Positions 1 to 5,099 of a DNA stretch of 5,099 nt are shown piece after piece; the first letter of the stretch is position 1; the number at the start of each line of letters is the position of its first letter. A program made the translations under genes and the position numbers. A model generated the notes under the pieces. That model was not told the origin of the DNA. It saw only the letters and a list, made by a program, of their open reading frames with translations, and searched no databases. Source of the DNA: Mycobacterium sp. (lineage in GTDB: Bacteria > Actinomycetota > Actinomycetes > Mycobacteriales > Mycobacteriaceae); NCBI GenBank assembly GCA_025965815.1, contig JAOPWF010000341.1, forward strand, positions 1 to 5,099. Direction: 5' to 3'.

Positions 1-303
1 ATGGCTTTGAATACCGACGTTAACCAGATGAACACCGGGGCCGGACAGCTCGAGAACATCCTGCAGGACGTTCTGAGTTCACTGGCCCGCTACGAGACGA
101 TGAACCAGAACCTCACCGGTACGGGCTTCATCGGCGACGCCGCCATGATGTCCATGCGCACGACCGGCGACGTCGCCCAAACCGGCAAGCAGGTGTCGTC
201 GCGGTTCGAGTACTGCATCTCCACCATGCGGCGCAGCGCTGCGCAGTACGCGCAGATGAATGACGCCAACAGGGCCGCGCTGGGCAACGTCACCTCCGCA
301 TAA
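1..303 (+). CDS. WXG100-family ESX protein, EsxD/CFP-10-like partner
   Basis: A 100-residue protein of typical Esx length, predicted to be almost wholly helical. By family knowledge such proteins fold as a helical hairpin, pair with the product of the neighbouring Esx gene, and are exported by the ESX machinery. The helix-turn-helix is visible: helix 1 about residues 8-36, a turn at 38-45, helix 2 about 46-90. The usual W-x-G of the turn is replaced by F43-I44-G45. The C-terminus carries YAQMND (83-88), which resembles the YxxxD/E export signal but has Asn at the motif position. It is the first gene of the Esx pair, the place of esxD in ESX-2. I recall EsxD as sharing the general pattern, but identity looks low, so no symbol is given. 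C72 is its only cysteine. The ATG is the first base of the window, so its ribosome binding site is unseen and a longer N-terminus cannot be excluded. Confidence 0.88.
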   Translation: MALNTDVNQMNTGAGQLENILQDVLSSLARYETMNQNLTGTGFIGDAAMMSMRTTGDVAQTGKQVSSRFEYCISTMRRSAAQYAQMNDANRAALGNVTSA

Positions 304-329
304 GACTCGTACCCCGACACCTCACGAAG

Positions 330-335
330 AAGGAG
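330..335 (+). promoter_or_regulatory. Strong ribosome binding site for the second Esx gene
   Basis: AAGGAG lies nine bases before the ATG at 345, inside the longer match GAAGGAGAT (329-337) to the 16S rRNA 3' end. It is the best Shine-Dalgarno site in the window and fixes the start at 345 rather than at the in-frame ATGs at codons 4, 10 and 11. It suits a highly translated secreted substrate. Confidence 0.85.
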
Positions 336-344
336 ATTCTCACC

Positions 345-638
345 ATGGACAACATGCGATACGACCACCCCATGATGGCCGACCACGTGTCCCAGCAGGC
401 CAGCCTGGTGGCACACATGACCGACCTGCGCCAGCAGTCGATGAACGTCCTGAACAACCTCGCCCATGTCTGGACCGAGCACGGCTCCAACGCCTACCAA
501 GATTGCAGCCACCAGATCGACCTGGCATTCCAGAAGGTGTTCGACACCATCCAGCGTCACGGAACGGCGATCGGGCAAGCCTCGGGCAACGCCAGCAGCG
601 CTGATCAGGGCGTGGCAGCGGGGTTCCAGGGAATTTGA
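345..638 (+). CDS. esxC: WXG100-family ESX protein, EsxC/ESAT-6-like partner
   Basis: A 97-residue helical-hairpin protein, expected to dimerise with the preceding Esx protein and be co-secreted. Helix 1 is about residues 10-40, the turn about 41-49, helix 2 about 50-80. The turn reads W43-T-E-H-G47, so Trp and Gly are three residues apart instead of one. As I recall M. tuberculosis EsxC, the HG of this turn and the C-terminal pattern (RHGTAIG at 71-77, then N82, D87-Q88 and G93-F94) have counterparts there, which is the main reason for an ESX-2-type assignment. No YxxxD/E signal is present, as expected for the ESAT-6-like partner. The protein has seven histidines and one cysteine (C54). It starts 41 bases after the first Esx gene behind a strong ribosome binding site. 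Its TGA overlaps the espG start by one base. The symbol is provisional; the family is secure. Confidence 0.85.
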   Translation: MDNMRYDHPMMADHVSQQASLVAHMTDLRQQSMNVLNNLAHVWTEHGSNAYQDCSHQIDLAFQKVFDTIQRHGTAIGQASGNASSADQGVAAGFQGI

Positions 639-1591
639 TGACGACCGCGGTGGGGGCGCGGCTGTCAACCACGTCCGAAGGGCTGTGGCTGACAGCTGCG
701 CTTGCTGGTGTGAGCCGTTTGCCGTCGGTGCTCAAAGTGCGACCGGTCGGCGACGTCGCCAACACCGTGGCAACCCACCCGGGGATGGCGGTGCTCGAAG
801 AGGCCGGCGTTTGCAGCGGCGCAGTGCTGGATTCGGATGTGGCGGACTGGTTGTTGACGCTGGGCCGCCCGGACGTCGAGCTGGCGATCACGGTGTCGCG
901 TCCCGAGGGCAACCCGGATCGCTTCGTTGGACCCCCGCCTCTGTTTGAGGCGCCCGAAGACGATCCGCTGGCCGCCTACGAGGCGCTGGAACAATGGCGG
1001 TCGCGCCAAGGTGCGCAGCGGGCGGCGGCGTTGTGCCGCCGGGAAGGCCGCTGGGTCGCCGCGGCCCGGGTGTGGCGCACCGGCGAGGCGCCGTTGGATG
1101 AAATCGTGGTGAGCCCGTTAGCCGATGGCGCTGTGGCCGCGGCGATCGGCGCGCTGGCGGGGCGAGCGCAACCCGCCGACTTCGACGGCATCAACATCGA
1201 GTCCGCAGTACTGGAATCGCTGGCCGCTCAATGGCAGGCCCGCCCAGGCATGGATGTGGTGGCCGCGCTGACCGATGCCGGTTTGACGGTGCCCCAGGCC
1301 CGTATCGTGGCCGCAGTCGGTGATGCCAGCGCGGCTCGCACGGTGGTCGTGGCCGCCCAGTACTCGATCGACGGAGCCCAGTTCGCGCCGACGGGGATCA
1401 CGATTGTCGACACCCTGCTGGGCCGGGTGATCATCAGTAATCTGGCGGGTAATGGCGAACCGCGGTGGACGATGCTGTTTCCCGGCACAGCGCAACGCGT
1501 CGCGCGAGCGGTCGGTGAACTGCTCCAGGGGCTGCCCTCCGGGTCGGCGTGGACAACCCACGAACGCATCCAAAAATTCGATACACGCTAA
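638..1591 (+). CDS. espG: EspG-family ESX chaperone (EspG2-like)
   Basis: A 317-residue soluble protein with no signal peptide or membrane segment. EspG proteins are cytosolic chaperones that bind the tip of the PPE partner in PE-PPE heterodimers and deliver them to their own ESX system. Family features visible here are the N-terminal GLWLTAALAG stretch (about 15-24), the WLLTLGRPDVELAITVSRPE region (about 71-90), and the C-terminal ITIVDTLLGRVIIS strand region followed by a P-G-S/T turn and an amphipathic helix near the end. As I recall, M. tuberculosis EspG2 is about 276 residues; the extra length seems to be an acidic/proline insertion around 98-125. I chose the ATG at 638, not the TTG one codon upstream, because it forms a TGATG overlap with the Esx stop and has AGGGA (628-632) five bases upstream. 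Translation is probably coupled to the Esx gene. Its presence implies a cognate PE/PPE pair, probably upstream. Confidence 0.88.
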   Translation: MTTAVGARLSTTSEGLWLTAALAGVSRLPSVLKVRPVGDVANTVATHPGMAVLEEAGVCSGAVLDSDVADWLLTLGRPDVELAITVSRPEGNPDRFVGPPPLFEAPEDDPLAAYEALEQWRSRQGAQRAAALCRREGRWVAAARVWRTGEAPLDEIVVSPLADGAVAAAIGALAGRAQPADFDGINIESAVLESLAAQWQARPGMDVVAALTDAGLTVPQARIVAAVGDASAARTVVVAAQYSIDGAQFAPTGITIVDTLLGRVIISNLAGNGEPRWTMLFPGTAQRVARAVGELLQGLPSGSAWTTHERIQKFDTR

Positions 1592-1605
1592 TGTGGCCCG
1601 CGTCG

Positions 1606-1635
1606 TAGACGTAGGAAATGCGTGGTTGTTACGCT
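1606..1635 (+). promoter_or_regulatory. Weak candidate sigma-A-type promoter
   Basis: TAGACG (1606-1611) resembles a -35 TTGACN element. TACGCT (1630-1635) fits the mycobacterial -10 TANNNT pattern, with an 18-base spacer. It lies in the one gap that breaks the overlapping gene chain, so it could give the ATPase, eccD and mycP their own transcript. Short, degenerate matches like this are common by chance. Confidence 0.2.
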
Positions 1636-1690
1636 CGCGTCGTGACTGAAAAACAGTGCTTTGAGGGCGTTGGCGCGCTGACAGGCGACA

Positions 1691-1699
1691 GGGGGAAGG
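1691..1699 (+). promoter_or_regulatory. Ribosome binding site for the EspI-like gene
   Basis: The purine run GGGGGAAGG ends four bases before the ATG at 1704 and supports that start. The next residues (MSGPDEREFFDTLG) read as a natural N-terminus. Confidence 0.65.
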
Positions 1700-1703
1700 C
1701 CGC

Positions 1704-3254
1704 ATGAGCGGACCGGACGAACGCGAATTCTTCGACACCCTCGGCGCTGCCGAGTCCCCCTCACCGGGACCACGCCCGGCGGATCCGCCGGCGCCGACCG
1801 ACTTCCGCGCACCGGAGGGGTCACCACTCTCAGCGCCGGACACCTCACCACCATCGCCGGCAGGGGACGCGTCCCAGCCTCCGGCCCCCGCGCCTACGGC
1901 GGGTAGGCCGGCATCGAGTCCCGACGTGCCGCGCCAGGGTCTCGATGTGCCGCGCCACCAGGGGCCCGATGTGCCGCGGGCCGGGGGGGCGCATTGGGGA
2001 CCCCCGCCAGGGGTAGAGGGCGGACCTGCCGCCGGTGCGGTTGAGTCCGGGGCCGCCCCGCGTCCGCAGCCCTATCCGGCGCCGAATCACGGCGAGCGCA
2101 ACGATTACCGGCCACCTGTGCAGCACAACGATTACCGGCGGCCGCCGCATCAGGGCGTGCTACCGCCGCCCGCGACTGCCCGCCAGCAGCCACCCCCGCC
2201 GCCTAGTCGCCGGCCGCGTTCCGAACGCGACGAGGCCCCCGTCGGGTCGTATGGCGACTGGGGCGGTGGCGGCGGGTTCAGCGGTGCTGGTGCAGGGATG
2301 CGCGACCAGCTGCGGGCCGCGGAATTGATCGCCGTTCGTAAGATCCCGTCGTCGCGCGGCTGGCGAAAGTGGTTGTACCAGGCGAGTTTCAAGAAGGTGA
2401 ACACCGGGGAGTCGGCTGACGAGCGGGAGTTGCGCCGGTTGAACGCTGCGGTGGCTACGCCGCTGCGTGGGACGTATTCGATGGTGGTGTTGGGCGGCAA
2501 GGGCGGCGCGGGGAAGACGACGACGGCCGCGGCGATCGGGTCGATTTTGGCTGGTCTACGTAACGACAAAGTGGTGGCCATGGATGCCGACCCCGCGCAG
2601 GCGGCGAATCTGGCGTCGCGCATCGATCCCACGGCCGCGTCCTCGTTTCGCGACGTGCTGGCCGATGAGCATTTGGTGCGGTATTCCGACATGCGTTCAC
2701 ACGTCGGGCAGAACGATCCTGGTCTGGATGTGTTGGCGTCCAATCAGGCGCTGAGCGGACGTCAGCCGATGGACACGGCGACCTACACCGAGGCGCACCA
2801 GGTGCTGCAGCGCTTCTACAGCCTGTTGATCGCCGACTGTGGGGTGGATCAGGAACACGCGGTGATGGCCGGCGTCTTGGACACCGCTGACACGGTGGTG
2901 ATGGTGGCCTCGGCGGTGCCCGACGGCGCCGAGGGCGCCGACAAGGTGATGCGGTGGCTCAGTGAGTCCGGCTACCGTCAACTGGGCTCACGAATGGTGT
3001 TGGTGGTCAACCATATCCGCGGCTACACCAGCAGGAGGGATCGCAAGGAGTCCGAGCGCCTGGTGGCCACCCTGGTAGAGCGTTTCAGTCGCTGGGTGCC
3101 CGTCGAGCGGATCTTCGTCATTCCGTTCGACCGGCACATCGCTACGGCTGGTGTCATCGACCTCGATCAGTTACGCCCCCAGACACGGCGGCGCTTCCTG
3201 GAACTGACCGCCACCGTGGCGACGGGGTTCACCGCGACGACGGACGCCCCGTGA
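1704..3254 (+). CDS. EspI-like MinD/ParA-family ATPase with proline-rich N-terminus
   Basis: A 516-residue cytosolic protein in three parts. Residues 1 to about 175 are disordered and proline-rich, with three DVPR repeats (74-92) and two NDYR repeats (133-145). A glycine-rich hinge (184-198) and a basic, aromatic linker (SSRGWRKWLYQ, 216-226) follow. Residues 255-516 form a SIMIBI-class ATPase: deviant Walker A GGKGGAGKTTT (264-274; signature K266, P-loop K271), A' motif MDADP (293-297), Walker B LLIADCG (374-380), and the EspI-like PFDRHIA stretch (474-480). The layout matches EspI of ESX-1 (Rv3876) and Rv3888c of ESX-2. EspI of M. tuberculosis has been reported to down-regulate ESX-1 secretion when ATP is low; a comparable regulatory or substrate-handling role is inferred. 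As I recall, Rv3888c is about 341 residues, so this version has a longer tail. The stop overlaps the eccD GTG by four bases. ATPase family is certain; exact role is not. Confidence 0.88.
   Translation: MSGPDEREFFDTLGAAESPSPGPRPADPPAPTDFRAPEGSPLSAPDTSPPSPAGDASQPPAPAPTAGRPASSPDVPRQGLDVPRHQGPDVPRAGGAHWGPPPGVEGGPAAGAVESGAAPRPQPYPAPNHGERNDYRPPVQHNDYRRPPHQGVLPPPATARQQPPPPPSRRPRSERDEAPVGSYGDWGGGGGFSGAGAGMRDQLRAAELIAVRKIPSSRGWRKWLYQASFKKVNTGESADERELRRLNAAVATPLRGTYSMVVLGGKGGAGKTTTAAAIGSILAGLRNDKVVAMDADPAQAANLASRIDPTAASSFRDVLADEHLVRYSDMRSHVGQNDPGLDVLASNQALSGRQPMDTATYTEAHQVLQRFYSLLIADCGVDQEHAVMAGVLDTADTVVMVASAVPDGAEGADKVMRWLSESGYRQLGSRMVLVVNHIRGYTSRRDRKESERLVATLVERFSRWVPVERIFVIPFDRHIATAGVIDLDQLRPQTRRRFLELTATVATGFTATTDAP
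1923..1978 (+). repeat. Three in-frame DVPR-coding repeats
   Basis: GAYGTGCCGCG occurs at 1923-1933, 1944-1954 and 1968-1978, 21 and 24 bases apart, so the reading frame is kept. The encoded DVPR units sit at residues 74-77, 81-84 and 89-92 of the EspI-like protein. This looks like local duplication within the disordered proline-rich region. Confidence 0.8.
2099..2138 (+). repeat. 13-base direct repeat encoding NDYR twice
   Basis: CAACGATTACCGG occurs identically at 2099-2111 and 2126-2138, 27 bases (nine codons) apart. It encodes NDYR at residues 133-136 and 142-145, each followed within two residues by PP. It is a second, unrelated repeat unit in the same disordered tail. Confidence 0.85.
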
Positions 3255-4744
3255 GCGCCACCGGGCAGCAGGCCACTGCCCTGGAATTGTGCCGGGTCGC
3301 GCTTCTGGTGGGCGACGACATGGAGATCGACTACGTGCTGCCTGCGGGGGTGGCGTTGATTGCGGTCACCGAGGATCTGATCCCGCGCATCAACGAGATT
3401 CTGCGCCGGCGGGGCCGCGCCGAGCTGGACGCCAAACGCACCTACCGGTTGTGCCGGGCTGATGCGCGGCCATTGGATCCGCAGCGCTCGCTCACCGAGT
3501 GCGGGGTGCTCGACGGTGAACAGTTGTGGCTGCTGCCCCTGGAGGCAACGGAACGATTTGAGCCCGTCGTGGAGACGGTGTCGACGGCGGTGGCCCGGGC
3601 GCTCGGCGATGAGACGCGCTACGCCACGATCAACAAGGACGTGGCCCGCCGCGTCGCGGGCTGGCTGGCCGCGGCCCTGGTGGGCTGGTCGGAGCTGATC
3701 CTGGCCTGGCTGTGGTGGCATGGCGGTGGCTGGGTTCCCGCGGCGGTGTCCTGGGGGTTGACGGCGGTGCTGGCGTTCGCGGCGTGGCTGGCCTCGACGG
3801 CCCTCGACGAGCAGCGACGTCGCTCCACTGACGCCTTCGCGTGGTCGGCGCTGATCCCGGCCGGGGCGGGGGCGGCGATGTCGGTGCCCGGGCACCCCGG
3901 TGGGTGGCACCTGGTCGCCGGTATCGGCGCGGTGCTGACGGGTGTAGCGATCCTGGCGCTGCTGACGGCTCGTCATGTCGCCGCAGTGGCGGCGACGACG
4001 ACGGTCGCTGTGTTCGCCGGAACGGTCGCCGTGCTGCACGCCTGCCGGTTGGAGCTTCGCGCAGAGCAGATGGCGGTCGCTGCACTGGTGATCGTCCTGG
4101 TGCTGGTGACGTTCGCCACGAATGTCGGGGTGTCGGGATCCGGCATTCCCGGGCCTTGGTTTCCGTCCCTGACTAGCCGCGGCGTCTTCGAAACCGCGCC
4201 GGGCGCGCCTCGGGACACGGTGACCCCGATGGCCCCTTCGGGTGCGGAGTCCCCGGAACAGATCGCGGCGTGGTCACAGCGAGGCAATGCGATCGTGACC
4301 GGTGTGATGCTCGGGGCGGCGGTGGTGACGGTGGTGGCGAGCCGCTACGCGGTGGTGCCCGGCCAGCCGGGTGGCTGGCGCTTCCTGGTGTTCACGCTGG
4401 GGATCTGCTTGATCCTGGTATTGCGGGCGCAGTCCTTTGTTGACCGCACTCAGGCGTTGTCGCTGGTGGTGGGCGCCACCGCCGCTGTAGCGACGGTGAT
4501 TGGCCGCTACGCCACGGCGGCAATGCCGCCACAGATGTCGATGACATTGGGCTGTGTGGCGGCCACGTTGGGTCTGGGTGTGTTGGGTCTGCTGGCCGCG
4601 CTGGTGGTGCCCGCAGCGAGGATCAACGCCCCGATCCGCAGAGCCGTGGAGATGAGCCAGTGGGTCTTGCTGGCCCCGGTGGTGCCGTGGACGTTGTGGC
4701 TGCTGGGCGCATTTACGGCGATGCGCAACCTGGTGCATGGCTGA
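3251..4744 (+). CDS. eccD: EccD, type VII secretion inner-membrane channel subunit
   Basis: A 497-residue protein with the full EccD layout. Residues about 10-97 form the cytosolic YukD/ubiquitin-like domain. About 40 residues of linker lead to 11 predicted membrane segments starting near 138, 161, 196, 219, 242, 274, 345, 376, 400, 429 and 471. A cytosolic loop (about 297-344), rich in Pro and Gly, separates segments 6 and 7. In known ESX complexes EccD is present in two copies per protomer; it forms most of the membrane mass and holds EccB, EccC and EccE. The length is close to the family norm (about 500 residues). The GTG start at 3251 lies in a GTGA overlap with the preceding stop. The first internal ATG (3320) would remove part of the ubiquitin fold, so it is rejected. 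The ribosome binding site is weak, which suggests translational coupling. The ESX-2-type label rests on neighbours, not on this protein alone. Confidence 0.93.
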   Translation: MSATGQQATALELCRVALLVGDDMEIDYVLPAGVALIAVTEDLIPRINEILRRRGRAELDAKRTYRLCRADARPLDPQRSLTECGVLDGEQLWLLPLEATERFEPVVETVSTAVARALGDETRYATINKDVARRVAGWLAAALVGWSELILAWLWWHGGGWVPAAVSWGLTAVLAFAAWLASTALDEQRRRSTDAFAWSALIPAGAGAAMSVPGHPGGWHLVAGIGAVLTGVAILALLTARHVAAVAATTTVAVFAGTVAVLHACRLELRAEQMAVAALVIVLVLVTFATNVGVSGSGIPGPWFPSLTSRGVFETAPGAPRDTVTPMAPSGAESPEQIAAWSQRGNAIVTGVMLGAAVVTVVASRYAVVPGQPGGWRFLVFTLGICLILVLRAQSFVDRTQALSLVVGATAAVATVIGRYATAAMPPQMSMTLGCVAATLGLGVLGLLAALVVPAARINAPIRRAVEMSQWVLLAPVVPWTLWLLGAFTAMRNLVHG

Positions 4745-5099
4745 TGCGCGGGCTTCAACGTTTGGCGGCCTGTGCGGCTGTGGCGGCGTTGATGGCGAGC
4801 TCGGCGGGCGTCGCGGGGGCGCTAGACCCACCGGTGGTGCCGCCGGGGCCGGCGCCCGCTGACCCTGCGCCAGGGCCGGATCAGCCGATGCACCAGATTG
4901 CCGGCTGCGTGCAGACCGGTGTGTTGCAGGGAAGCGATTTTCGTGAAATGCCGGCTGCGCTGACGATGATGGACATGCCGGCGGCCTGGAAAGAGTCCAC
5001 CGGAGTCGGTGTGGTGGTGGGGGAGATCGACACCGGGGTGACACCGTCGCCGCGGCTACCGCACGTGGTGGCAGGCGGGGATCTGGTGCTGGGGCCTTA
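4744..5099 (+). CDS. mycP: MycP mycosin, subtilisin-like serine protease (N-terminal part)
   Basis: The first 118 codons of a mycosin, cut by the window end. The start is the ATG in a TGATG overlap with eccD; no clear ribosome binding site precedes it, so coupling to eccD is likely. Residues 1-26 form a Sec signal peptide with an A24-G-A26 cleavage site. A proline-rich stretch (29-48) and a conserved-looking C55-VQTGVLQG segment follow, where mycosins have an N-terminal extension wrapped around the protease domain. The catalytic Asp is D96 in EIDTGV (94-99), followed by the mycosin-type PRLP (103-106) and GGD (111-113). The catalytic His and Ser and the C-terminal membrane anchor would lie beyond the window. 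In ESX systems MycP faces the periplasm and is needed for a stable membrane complex. Gene length and integrity cannot be judged here. Confidence 0.93.
   Translation, partial: MRGLQRLAACAAVAALMASSAGVAGALDPPVVPPGPAPADPAPGPDQPMHQIAGCVQTGVLQGSDFREMPAALTMMDMPAAWKESTGVGVVVGEIDTGVTPSPRLPHVVAGGDLVLGP

Larger units (their letters stand above)
1592..1703 (+). other. Intergenic gap between espG and the EspI-like gene
   Basis: This 112-base gap is the only non-coding stretch of note and is less G+C-rich than its flanks. It holds a weak promoter-like pair (1606-1635), a short inverted repeat CGTC-GTA-GACG (1601-1611) too small to be a terminator, and a purine-rich ribosome binding site just before 1704. 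No RNA gene or convincing small ORF is visible. Confidence 0.6.

Noticed and set aside
635..640. TTG at 635 as the espG start
   Set aside because: The ATG at 638 gives the usual TGATG overlap and a better codon; the TTG adds only one residue.
1601..1611. Inverted repeat CGTC-GTA-GACG as a terminator
   Set aside because: A four-base stem with no T-run is too weak for a terminator.
1593..1649. Small ORF (18 codons, GTG start) in the gap
   Set aside because: There is no ribosome binding site, it follows the espG stop by chance, and the peptide is unremarkable.
1118..1843. Minus-strand ORF (241 codons) across espG, the gap and the ATPase start
   Set aside because: It spans two good sense genes, has no ribosome binding site I can see, and has the composition of a shadow frame.
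3167..4039. Long minus-strand ORF (290 codons) over eccD
   Set aside because: It is antisense to a well-supported eccD, its translation is low-complexity and Arg/His/Gln/Pro-rich, and it matches no family. Typical shadow ORF in G+C-rich DNA.
4762..4773. Lipobox-like LAAC at residues 7-10 of MycP
   Set aside because: The cysteine comes before the hydrophobic core of the signal peptide, so lipidation there is implausible; A24-G-A26 is a normal signal peptidase I site.
4274..5044. Minus-strand ORF (256 codons) over eccD and mycP
   Set aside because: Its translation is very rich in His, Arg, Gln and Pro, and it lies antisense to two recognisable genes.

Overview
The window is a piece of a type VII (ESX) secretion locus, read entirely on the + strand. 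The strongly G+C-rich coding sequence, the WXG100-type gene pair, and an EspG chaperone followed by EccD and a mycosin all point to a mycobacterium. The gene order is Esx, Esx, EspG, EspI/MinD-like ATPase, EccD, MycP. It matches the ESX-2 locus of M. tuberculosis (esxD, esxC, espG2, Rv3888c, eccD2, mycP2) and differs from ESX-1, where espG lies elsewhere. Plasmid-borne ESX loci related to ESX-2 could share this order. Nothing in the window separates a chromosomal from a plasmid location.

Layout: 1-303 and 345-638 encode two small WXG100-superfamily proteins, the likely secreted heterodimer. EspG (638-1591) starts in a TGATG overlap with the second of them. A 112-base gap (1592-1703) is the only sizeable non-coding stretch and holds a weak promoter candidate. 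Then comes a 516-residue EspI-like protein (1704-3254) with a long proline-rich N-terminus and a deviant Walker ATPase domain. It overlaps eccD (3251-4744) by four bases. EccD overlaps mycP by one base, and mycP (4744 onward) is cut by the window edge just after its catalytic Asp.

How they work together: EccD is an inner-membrane channel subunit with a ubiquitin-like cytosolic domain and 11 predicted membrane segments. MycP is the membrane-anchored subtilisin-like protease that stabilises the complex on the periplasmic side. EspG is the cytosolic chaperone for PE-PPE pairs, which implies a PE/PPE pair nearby, probably just upstream. The Esx pair are co-secreted substrates. The EspI-like ATPase is probably an accessory or regulatory factor. 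The other core genes (eccB, eccC, eccE, eccA) would lie outside the window.

I see no new kind of system here. The unusual points are atypical WXG turns, a C-terminal secretion motif off by one, a single cysteine in each Esx partner, and repeats in the proline-rich tail of the ATPase. No tRNA, rRNA, insertion sequence, CRISPR array or convincing terminator was found.
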